A stretch of 5,639 nucleotides of DNA, taken from positions 1 to 5,639 of the forward strand of contig JALOTU010000228.1 of assembly GCA_025457725.1 (NCBI GenBank), given 5' to 3'. A model generated the notes under the pieces. It ran no database searches. It was not told where the DNA came from and saw only the letters and a list, made by a program, of their open reading frames with translations. Below are positions 1 through 5,639 of this stretch, piece after piece (position 1 is the stretch's first letter; each line of letters begins with the position of its first letter). This stretch comes from Verrucomicrobiota bacterium (GTDB taxonomy: Bacteria > Verrucomicrobiota > Verrucomicrobiia > Limisphaerales > DSYF01). The position numbers and the translations under genes are program-made.

Positions 1-617
1 GTCCGCGTGAGCAGGATGCTTTGACTGTGTGCGAGTCGGGCACACGACCTCTCACCGGGTTTCCAGCAATCAATCCCGCCTTCACGGCGTCCGCCGCCCA
101 GCACCGTCTCTCCGATCACGCTGAGGCGGCTGTGATCAATCGCTGACCCGGCCCAAGCAGTCGTGATGCCAGCACGGTCTTCACAACCGCCCGAAGTGCC
201 GGCTGATGCCGTGTTTATTGGAGAATCTTGTTGCTAATAATAACGGAGCACGACCAGTGAACTTGGGGAGGAAGCGGGCTTCAGGCTCAATTTGACCAGT
301 GCGTTAGAATTGCAACAGTCTTTGGAAATGCCGGTTTCCTGGTCCACCTCCACCCGTGAGGCTTGGGGGGGAATGAGTCAGATGAAGTCTCGTGCGCCGA
401 AACTGATGCTTAAGGTGGAGCCAAGGATTGCAGCCATGCTGGCCGAGGGCAGGCGCCAGCCTGGTCGTGGTGCCGTTGGCCGCAATGCGCGCGCGAATCG
501 GATCATCGCAACACATGGTCGCCCGACTTTGACTGGACTTGCCTGACCAGATTGCAACCAGGGCCGGACCGCGGTTGCGGGGGGGGCATGGGTGTGCCAA
601 CAGCAGCGGAGGCGGGT
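1..617. other. Left flank without a confident gene
   Basis: I see no gene that can be supported in this stretch of over 600 bases. Bases 3-143 on the plus strand are open from the window edge to a TGA at 144-146. Bases 3-233 on the minus strand are open in the aligned opposite frame, with no ATG. Neither gives a product I recognise. A TTG-started plus frame (292-546) and a GTG-started minus frame (ending at 304) have no well-placed ribosome binding site and look like chance. No tRNA, rRNA or known small RNA signature was found by eye. Other visible items are an AT-rich patch around 212-243, a short inverted repeat GATCAC/GTGATC at 114-119 and 132-137, and an eight-G run at 579-586. The region may hold the decayed edge of a neighbouring gene. 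Confidence 0.6.
554..578 (-). terminator. Weak hairpin just downstream of secA
   Basis: Read in the direction of secA transcription, GCAACC (578-573) pairs perfectly with GGTTGC (559-554). The loop is 13 nt, with a possible extra G-U pair inside. It begins about 40 bases past the secA stop codon, a sensible place for transcription to end. No T-tract follows (the next bases are AATCTGG), so it does not match a classical Rho-independent terminator. It could equally be a 3' end stabilising structure or chance. Confidence 0.25.
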
Positions 618-3600
618 CTACCTGCCGCAGCACTGCTTGTACTTCTTGCCACTGCCGCAGGGGCAGGGATCGTTGCGCCCCACCTTGGGGCCGGAGCGAA
701 CGGGCTTGGCCTTTTCGATGGCTTCAGCCGCTTCGCTGACGATATCGCTGGCCTGCTTTTGCCCGGCCTTCGCCGGCGCCAATCCACCCTGCGCCCCAAA
801 GGCGCTGGCCTCCTGATGCAGGGTCTTCTGGGGGGCATTGCGGAGAAAGTTCTCGAACGCCATCATGCTTGAAGCACTGCGGAAGATGTTGTGGCAGATC
901 TCGGTTTTGATGTTCACCATCAATTCGTCAAACATCTTGAACGCCTCCGCTTTGTACTCAATCAGGGGATCACGCTGGCCGTAGCCGCGCAGCCCGATGC
1001 TGTAGCGCAGGCTGTCCATGTCGTAGAGATGCTCCTGCCAGCGCTTGTCGATGGCACTGAGGATGGTGAAACGCTCCACGGACTCGAGGGCTGTGACATC
1101 CTCAAAACTGATCTTGAGATTGTAGGACTTGCGGACCTCATCGGTAATGAAGGTACAGACGGCGAATTGTGCGGGCGTCAGGCCGTCGTAGAGGGATCCG
1201 GCCACCGGCTGCTCGGAGCCGGATTGGCCCGCCTTGATCAACTCCCCCTCCGGCATGCCCAGCGGAAAGTTGAGGTTGACCCAGTCGGCCAGCGGGCGAA
1301 GCTGCCAGGATTCCACGTCCGCCCCGGTCGTGTACTCCTCCACCTTCTGGACCACGACTTCCTCCATGATGTCCAGCAAACGGTCGCGAACATCCTGGCC
1401 ATGGATAATCTCATTGCGGAAGCCGTAGATGACCTCGCGCTGCTTGTTCATCACGTCATCGTATTCGAGCGTGCGCTTGCGGATCTGGAAATTGTGCTGT
1501 TCCACCCGCTTCTGCGCCTGCTGAATGGAACGATTGAGCAGCGGATGCTCCAGTTCCTGCCCCTCCTCCAGACCCATCTTCTCCATGTATTTGACGATGC
1601 GGTCCGAACCGAACAGGCGCATGAGGTCGTCCTCCAATCCAATGAAGAAATGGGAGGAACCCGGATCCCCCTGACGGGCGCAGCGGCCCCGGAGCTGGCG
1701 GTCGATCCGGCGCGATTCGTGACGCTCGGTGGCCAGCACGTGAAGCCCGCCCGCCTCGGCCACGCCGACGCCCAGCTTGATGTCCGTTCCGCGACCCGCC
1801 ATGTTCGTGGCAATGGTCACCGAACCCCGCTGGCCTGCACGGGTGATGATCTCCGCCTCCTGCTCGTGGAACTTGGCGTTCAACACCGAATGCACGATGC
1901 CTGCCTTCTTGAGCATGCGGGAAAGATGCTCGCTGACCTCCACAGAGATGGTACCGACGAGAATGGGCCGACCCTGCGCGTGGATATCCTGAATCTCTTT
2001 GACGACGGCGTTGTACTTTTCACGTTTGGTTTTGTACACCGAGTCGTTGGCATCCTTGCGAACGCAGGGCCTGTTCGTGGGAATGACCAGCACGCCCAGC
2101 TTGTAGATGTCGAAGAACTCCTGCGCTTCCGTCTCGGCGGTACCCGTCATTCCTGCCAGTTTGGTATAGAGACGGAAATAGTTCTGGATCGTCACCGTGG
2201 CGAGCGTCTGCGTCTCCCGCTCGATCAATACGCTTTCTTTGGCCTCGACAGCCTGATGCAGGCCATCACTCCACCGCCGGCCGGTCATGAGTCGTCCGGT
2301 ATTCTCATCGACTATGATCACCTTGTTGTCCTGCACCACATACTGGACGTCCTTCTGATAGAGGCAGTAGGCCTTGAGCAGCTGGCTGATGGCATGAATC
2401 TTCTGCGCCTTGGCCTCGAACCCGGACTGCAACTTCTGCTTCAGCTCCATGCGTTTCCTGGGATCCTGCTCGGGGCCGGTATCAATGTTGTGAATCTCGG
2501 TGGTGATGTCCGGCATCATGAAGGCCTCGGGATCATCCGGGCTGATCAGGTTGCGGCCCTTCTCGGTGAGGTCGGCTTCGTGGCTTTTCTCCTCAATGGC
2601 AAAGAACAACTGCTCCTTTTCGGCATAGAGCAGCGTCTTCTTCTGGTCGGCATGCAGCGTCAGTTCCGCCTTGTTCATCAGGCGCATGTGCTCCGGCTCC
2701 TCCAGCAATCTGAGCAGGGCTTCGGATCGAGGCTGTCCCATCTTCACCCGGTAGAGCAGCAGCCCAATCTCCTGCTCGAGCGCACCCGGATCCTCGGGGT
2801 TCGAACCATCCGCCGGATTCAGCTTCTTGAGCAAATCCTCCACCTCCTTCAGGAAACGCGCGCAGAGCCTTTCCTGGCTGCGCACGAGATTCTCCACCGG
2901 CGCCTTCCACTGGGCATACTGCTCGTCGTACGTGTGAACCGCCGGACCGCTGATGATCAGAGGGGTCCGGGCTTCATCGATCAGGATCGAATCGACCTCG
3001 TCGACGATGGCGAAGTAGTGCCCCCGCTGCACCTGCTCCTCCGGGCGGGTGGCCATGCCGTTGTCCCGCAGGTAATCGAAACCGAACTCGGCGTTGGTGC
3101 CATAAGTGATGTCACACGCGTATTGCTCCCGGCGAACCCGCGGCGGTTGATCGTGCAGAATGCATCCCACGGTAAGCCCCAGGAAACGGTAGATCGCTCC
3201 CATCCACTCGCTGTCGCGCGCCGCCAGGTAGTCGTTCACCGTCACCACATGGACCCCGCGACCACTGAGAGCGTTGAGATAGACCGGCATGGTGGCAACG
3301 AGCGTCTTTCCCTCGCCAGTGGCCATTTCGGCGATTTTGCCAAGGTGCAATCCCATGCCGCCGATGAGTTGCACATCAAATGGGATCATCGCCCAGATCA
3401 GTTCATGCCCGCGGACGGTGATGCTCTCCTGGCGTTCCGTCATCCGGCGACAGGCGTTCTTGACCACCGCAAAAGCCTCGGGAAGCAAGGCTTCCAGCTG
3501 CCGGCCCAGTTCCGCATCGTCCTTGATCGCCGATAGCTGGCTCTTCCATGCGGCGGTCTTTTCCCTCAACGCATCGTCCGACAGCGACTGGAACCCGGCC

Positions 3601-3695
3601 TCCAACTCGTTCACCTTGGCCACCAACGGACGCAGTCGCCGCACCTCGCGCTCGTTCTTGGACCCAAAAACCTTTTTGAAGAGATATCCTATCAT
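618..3695 (-). CDS. secA: Preprotein translocase ATPase SecA
   Basis: SecA is the peripheral ATPase that pushes unfolded precursors through SecYEG. This copy is complete at 1025 residues, against 901 in E. coli. NBD1 has the Walker A motif GEGKT (127-131, Lys130) and VDEVDSILIDEA with Asp232/Glu233. The preprotein cross-linking domain starts after IISGP (247-251) and carries a long insert (about 255-400). The GMTGTAETE motif lies at 515-523. NBD2 has TNMAGRGTDI (630-639) and QLRGRCARQGD (667-677). The VAR segment of E. coli SecA is absent, because TDIKL is followed almost at once by EAGGLHV. The helical scaffold includes RTLEYDDVMNKQRE (741-754). The two-helix finger has LRGYGQRDP, with Tyr905 matching E. 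coli Tyr794. A linker leads to the C-terminal zinc motif with Cys1011, Cys1013, Cys1022 and Cys1023, where the last ligand is Cys instead of the E. coli His. The ATG is supported by the usual N-terminal helix and an upstream promoter. No SecM-like regulator is seen. Confidence 0.98.
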   Translation of the reverse strand: MIGYLFKKVFGSKNEREVRRLRPLVAKVNELEAGFQSLSDDALREKTAAWKSQLSAIKDDAELGRQLEALLPEAFAVVKNACRRMTERQESITVRGHELIWAMIPFDVQLIGGMGLHLGKIAEMATGEGKTLVATMPVYLNALSGRGVHVVTVNDYLAARDSEWMGAIYRFLGLTVGCILHDQPPRVRREQYACDITYGTNAEFGFDYLRDNGMATRPEEQVQRGHYFAIVDEVDSILIDEARTPLIISGPAVHTYDEQYAQWKAPVENLVRSQERLCARFLKEVEDLLKKLNPADGSNPEDPGALEQEIGLLLYRVKMGQPRSEALLRLLEEPEHMRLMNKAELTLHADQKKTLLYAEKEQLFFAIEEKSHEADLTEKGRNLISPDDPEAFMMPDITTEIHNIDTGPEQDPRKRMELKQKLQSGFEAKAQKIHAISQLLKAYCLYQKDVQYVVQDNKVIIVDENTGRLMTGRRWSDGLHQAVEAKESVLIERETQTLATVTIQNYFRLYTKLAGMTGTAETEAQEFFDIYKLGVLVIPTNRPCVRKDANDSVYKTKREKYNAVVKEIQDIHAQGRPILVGTISVEVSEHLSRMLKKAGIVHSVLNAKFHEQEAEIITRAGQRGSVTIATNMAGRGTDIKLGVGVAEAGGLHVLATERHESRRIDRQLRGRCARQGDPGSSHFFIGLEDDLMRLFGSDRIVKYMEKMGLEEGQELEHPLLNRSIQQAQKRVEQHNFQIRKRTLEYDDVMNKQREVIYGFRNEIIHGQDVRDRLLDIMEEVVVQKVEEYTTGADVESWQLRPLADWVNLNFPLGMPEGELIKAGQSGSEQPVAGSLYDGLTPAQFAVCTFITDEVRKSYNLKISFEDVTALESVERFTILSAIDKRWQEHLYDMDSLRYSIGLRGYGQRDPLIEYKAEAFKMFDELMVNIKTEICHNIFRSASSMMAFENFLRNAPQKTLHQEASAFGAQGGLAPAKAGQKQASDIVSEAAEAIEKAKPVRSGPKVGRNDPCPCGSGKKYKQCCGR

Positions 3696-3703
3696 GTCTA
3701 ATG

Positions 3704-3718
3704 CCCCATAAACAGGGG
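3704..3718 (-). promoter_or_regulatory. secA leader: GGGG ribosome site in a possible hairpin
   Basis: The only Shine-Dalgarno-like sequence before the secA ATG is GGGG (3707-3704, minus strand), with 8 bases between it and the start codon. The preceding CCCC (3718-3715) could pair with it across a 7-base loop, which would partly hide the site. The stem is only four G-C pairs, so any effect on translation is inference. An upstream ATG at 3709 is out of frame and stops after three codons, so it does not compete as a secA start. Confidence 0.3.
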
Positions 3719-3724
3719 ACGGAA

Positions 3725-3753
3725 ACGTTACGGGTGATTCCGATGGCCGTCAA
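3725..3753 (-). promoter_or_regulatory. Putative sigma70-type promoter of secA
   Basis: On the minus strand, TTGACG (3753-3748) matches the -35 consensus at five of six positions. After a 17-base spacer comes TAACGT (3730-3725), which keeps the important first T, the A and the last T of a -10 box. The predicted start of transcription near 3718 would leave a leader of about 22 bases before the secA ATG. Position and spacing are good but the -10 is only a 3/6 match, and verrucomicrobial promoters are poorly characterised. Confidence 0.45.
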
Positions 3754-3765
3754 AGTCTTTGAAGT

Positions 3766-3775
3766 CGGTCGACCG
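3766..3775. promoter_or_regulatory. 10-bp palindrome in the divergent spacer
   Basis: CGGTCGACCG is a perfect 10-base palindrome. It lies between the two divergent genes, about 12 bases upstream of the proposed secA -35 box and about 30 bases before the Shine-Dalgarno sequence of the peptidase leader. A dimeric regulator acting on one or both genes could bind here. In GC-rich DNA such a palindrome can also occur by chance, so the operator role is only a suggestion. Confidence 0.2.
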
Positions 3776-3798
3776 GACACCCGTTCGCGGCACGGTTC

Positions 3799-3812
3799 CT
3801 GCCAGGAGGCAG
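3799..3812 (+). promoter_or_regulatory. Shine-Dalgarno AGGAGG within a small hairpin
   Basis: AGGAGG (3804-3809) is the strongest ribosome binding site in the spacer. It is 9 bases from the ATG at 3819 but 23 bases from the peptidase ATG at 3833, so it fits the short leader frame better than the peptidase itself. CTGCC (3799-3803) and GGCAG (3808-3812) can form a five-pair stem whose AGGA loop contains most of the site. An alternative TCCT/AGGA pairing (3797-3800 with 3804-3807) would hide it. Confidence 0.4.
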
Positions 3813-3818
3813 TCTTCA

Positions 3819-3836
3819 ATGCTGAACCGGATATGA
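3819..3836 (+). CDS. Possible five-codon leader peptide (MLNRI)
   Basis: ATG at 3819 opens a frame of five codons (Met-Leu-Asn-Arg-Ile) ending in TGA at 3834-3836. The TGA overlaps the peptidase ATG (3833-3835) as ATGA, the usual arrangement for translational coupling. The frame has a perfect AGGAGG nine bases upstream, whereas the peptidase start has no good site of its own. Ribosomes may therefore load at the mini-ORF and reinitiate at the peptidase. No regulatory codon pattern is visible in so short a peptide. The alternative is that AGGAGG is unused or acts directly over an unusually long spacing. Confidence 0.3.
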   Translation: MLNRI

Positions 3837-5569
3837 GACAACTTGCCATAACCTGCCTCGTTTCCTTGGTATTTGCGGCAGGAAATTCATCAGCCAAAGC
3901 GGTTTCAACCAACGCCAGGCCTTTGCCTCCGCTGGAGTTCGAAACCTCGGATGCCGTGCTGCACGGGGTGGTGACATACGCGCAAAGCCTCAAAAATGAC
4001 CACGGTCGCATTGAAACCCTCTACACCATTCAGGTGCGCGAGTGCTTCCGGGGAAAGACGCCCATGTCATTGTCGATCGTTCAGCCCGGCGGCACGGTGG
4101 GCGATGAATCCTTCTGCCAGGGCTGCCAACCCGATGTTCAAATCGGTGACGAGCGGCTGTTTTTCCTCAAACGGGGTCGGGATGGCCGGCTGCGCCTGAA
4201 CCCGGACTCGTCCGGGACCGTGCTGACCCGGCAAGCGCCAACCCTGCTGGGCGAAGTCCGCAGACTCGCGGTCGGCTCGCTGTCCTTCGGGGATGATGTC
4301 ACCGACCAGGCCGCCTGGGTCACGGACGTGTCTCCGACTGCCCAAGCAAGTTCCACCGGCACAACCAACCTCTATACGGATGGCACCTACGGGCTGCCGT
4401 GGCGTTTTATCGGTCCGGACCGGGGAGATCCCATTCCGTACCTCGTGGACGCGGACGCTCTGCCATCGGGCATGTCGTTGACCACGGCTCTGGCGGCTGT
4501 CAGCAATGCGCTGGCAGCCTGGAAGCAGGTCGCCTCCGTGGATTTTGACTTTGAGGGGGTCACCAGTTTCGGAATGAGCGCTGCCGATGTAAACCTCTCC
4601 GATCGGCGGCTTCGAATTCAGCTTCACAACTCCTATGGGGAAATCGCCGGGACCACCACGCTGGGGATTGGAGGCAACCGGGCCGGCCTGGCGGCGCTCG
4701 CCAATGGCTGGACCACGGGGGGAAGGGTGTTCCTCAATGACTTTCACCACACAACAAGCGGCTATGTGGTGCTCAACCACGCGAATGCCACCATGCAGAA
4801 CGCCATCACGTTCGAGGAGGTCCTTTGCCACGAGGTCGGCCACGCTTTGAGCATGAAGCACTCAAGCGAGAATCCTTACAGCTTCAACCGGATGATGGAC
4901 ATCACCACCGCCGACACCGGTCCGACAGTGCCCGGGATCAATGAAATCCTGCTGGCCGGCGATCTTCAGTCCACCGCGCCCACGGCGGAACTTTATTCCC
5001 CAACCCTGCCGGGAAACGGCACCTTCAGCGTGACGGGCAACACACTTCACTACTTGCCGGCGGACTACTGGAGCCAGACCAGTCGTTACGATCCGGCGGG
5101 GAACTCCTCCCGCGGCAGCGTCTACTACCGGCTTGACGACGGGACGCACGCGTCCCCTTGGGCCCGGGTTCGGGTGCTTTCATTCAACCCGGACACCAAA
5201 CCATCCGGAGCCATCGATGGCATCCCGGACAACTGGATGGTGGCACAGTTTGGGAATCCTGATCCGGCGACCGGAGCCGATCGCAACGCCTACGATGACC
5301 ACGATCGGGATGGGCTGACAAATGTGGAGGAATACCGGAGCGGAATGAACCCGGTCCAGGCAGGTTCCGCACAACGCCTCACGGCCACGCACGATGGAAC
5401 CGTCGCCTGGCAGGGCAAAGCGTACGAACTCTACGAGCTTTGGGGCACCACCAACCTTGCTGACTGGTTCTTTGTCCGAGCGGTGCTTCCAACCAACGAC
5501 TTGCCGAGCGCGAAGATCACCCCGGGCCACTCCTCCTTCATCGCCTTCCGGGCGATCAAAGTGCCTTGA
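3833..5569 (+). CDS. Secreted metzincin-type zinc metallopeptidase
   Basis: This 578-residue protein is probably exported by Sec and cleaves proteins outside the cytoplasm. The frame is open upstream to 3701, but the ATG at 3833 is chosen because a signal peptide starts there: Arg2, a hydrophobic stretch (4-17), and an AKA cleavage site (21-23). Residues 35-140 resemble a beta domain often found before bacterial zincins ('VxECFRG', 'QPGGTVG', 'GDERLFFL'). The catalytic domain (about 180-380) contains LAAWKQV (227-233) and the zinc motif HEVGHALSMKH, with His333, His337, His343 and catalytic Glu334. A likely Met-turn is at Met354/355. The usual metzincin Gly of HExxHxxGxxH is Ser340. Then come an Ig/cadherin-like segment (about 380-450), a calcium-type loop DHDRDGLTNVEE (489-500) and a C-terminal beta domain with 'TTNLADW'. 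The four mature cysteines are 71, 95, 98 and 332. It is matrixin-like (M10), but subfamily and substrate are unknown. Confidence 0.85.
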   Translation: MRQLAITCLVSLVFAAGNSSAKAVSTNARPLPPLEFETSDAVLHGVVTYAQSLKNDHGRIETLYTIQVRECFRGKTPMSLSIVQPGGTVGDESFCQGCQPDVQIGDERLFFLKRGRDGRLRLNPDSSGTVLTRQAPTLLGEVRRLAVGSLSFGDDVTDQAAWVTDVSPTAQASSTGTTNLYTDGTYGLPWRFIGPDRGDPIPYLVDADALPSGMSLTTALAAVSNALAAWKQVASVDFDFEGVTSFGMSAADVNLSDRRLRIQLHNSYGEIAGTTTLGIGGNRAGLAALANGWTTGGRVFLNDFHHTTSGYVVLNHANATMQNAITFEEVLCHEVGHALSMKHSSENPYSFNRMMDITTADTGPTVPGINEILLAGDLQSTAPTAELYSPTLPGNGTFSVTGNTLHYLPADYWSQTSRYDPAGNSSRGSVYYRLDDGTHASPWARVRVLSFNPDTKPSGAIDGIPDNWMVAQFGNPDPATGADRNAYDDHDRDGLTNVEEYRSGMNPVQAGSAQRLTATHDGTVAWQGKAYELYELWGTTNLADWFFVRAVLPTNDLPSAKITPGHSSFIAFRAIKVP

Positions 5570-5577
5570 GCCATGAT

Positions 5578-5628
5578 GCAACCCAATTCGGCAACAGCTG
5601 GAAAAGACGCCGGCAGGAGCTGGGTTGC
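5578..5628 (+). terminator. Inverted repeat downstream of the peptidase gene
   Basis: GCAACCCA (5578-5585) is perfectly complementary to TGGGTTGC (5621-5628), starting eight bases past the stop codon, with 35 bases between the arms. A shorter inner alternative pairs CAGCT (5595-5599) with AGCTG (5618-5622). No T-tract follows before the window ends. The position suits transcription termination or mRNA 3' protection, but the long loop makes it weak. It could also be half of a repeat that continues outside the window. Confidence 0.3.
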
Positions 5629-5639
5629 TGCAAGGACCG

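Noticed and set aside
292..546. An 84-codon plus-strand frame in the left flank.
   Set aside because: It begins with TTG, the nearest purine-rich site (GGGGAGGA, 265-272) is 19 bases away, and the product has no recognisable fold or motif.
1..617. A tRNA, 4.5S, 6S or tmRNA gene in the left flank.
   Set aside because: No cloverleaf, T-loop consensus, SRP core or other known RNA signature was found by eye.
304..633. A 109-codon minus-strand frame overlapping the end of secA.
   Set aside because: It starts with GTG inside secA and gives a proline- and arginine-rich sequence typical of spurious frames in GC-rich DNA.
891..3536. An 881-codon open frame on the plus strand, opposite secA.
   Set aside because: Its codons are exactly aligned with those of secA, so a stop would need a TTA, CTA or TCA codon in secA. 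These are rare in GC-rich genes, so the long frame follows from secA codon bias. Its translation resembles no known family and it has no independent support.
3676..3704. TTGAAG and TAATGC spaced by 17 bases as a plus-strand promoter for the peptidase.
   Set aside because: The -10 matches poorly and the -35 lies inside the secA coding sequence; no better plus-strand promoter was found either.
3701..3832. A 44-residue N-terminal extension of the peptidase starting at the ATG at 3701 (or Met at 3743).
   Set aside because: The extension is not hydrophobic and would bury the clear signal peptide that begins at 3833. It would also overlap the secA leader and promoter.
3403..4011. A 202-codon minus-strand frame across the secA start and the spacer.
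   Set aside because: It overlaps the 5' parts of both real genes in other frames and shows no recognisable domain.
4067..4861. A 264-codon minus-strand frame opposite the peptidase.
   Set aside because: It lies wholly within the peptidase gene, whose domain pattern is convincing; the antisense translation looks like a shadow.

Overview
The window carries two well-supported protein-coding genes transcribed divergently from a 137-base spacer. A 617-base left flank and a 70-base right flank hold no gene I can name. The DNA is GC-rich throughout, and both genes are intact.

The organism is most likely a member of the Verrucomicrobiota or a close PVC relative. Two independent features point there. 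The SecA has the long insert after the ISGP motif that I recall from Bacteroidota and PVC proteins, plus an LRGRCARQGD motif that I recall as chlamydial-like. The second protein ends in a DGIPDNW segment, a DxDxDG calcium-type loop with NVEEY, and a 'TNLxxW' beta-rich tail, which is a common ending of secreted verrucomicrobial proteins. This assignment is from memory of these families; no search was run.

Layout: 1-617 is left flank, with no confident gene and a weak hairpin just past secA. 618-3695 (minus) is a complete secA, the ATPase motor of the general secretion pathway. 3696-3832 is the divergent spacer. It holds a plausible sigma70-type promoter for secA, a perfect 10-bp palindrome, and a good Shine-Dalgarno sequence serving a five-codon leader frame whose stop overlaps the start of the next gene. 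3833-5569 (plus) is a secreted, metzincin-type zinc metallopeptidase with a signal peptide, an N-terminal beta domain, the catalytic domain, an Ig/cadherin-like segment, a calcium-binding loop and a C-terminal beta domain. 5570-5639 contains an inverted repeat.

The genes are linked only in a general sense. SecA would power export of proteins with Sec signal peptides, and the neighbouring peptidase has one, but nothing in the sequence shows a dedicated partnership. I did not find a convincing new multi-gene system. The most useful leads are the leader mini-ORF coupled to the peptidase and the altered zinc-binding motif of the peptidase.
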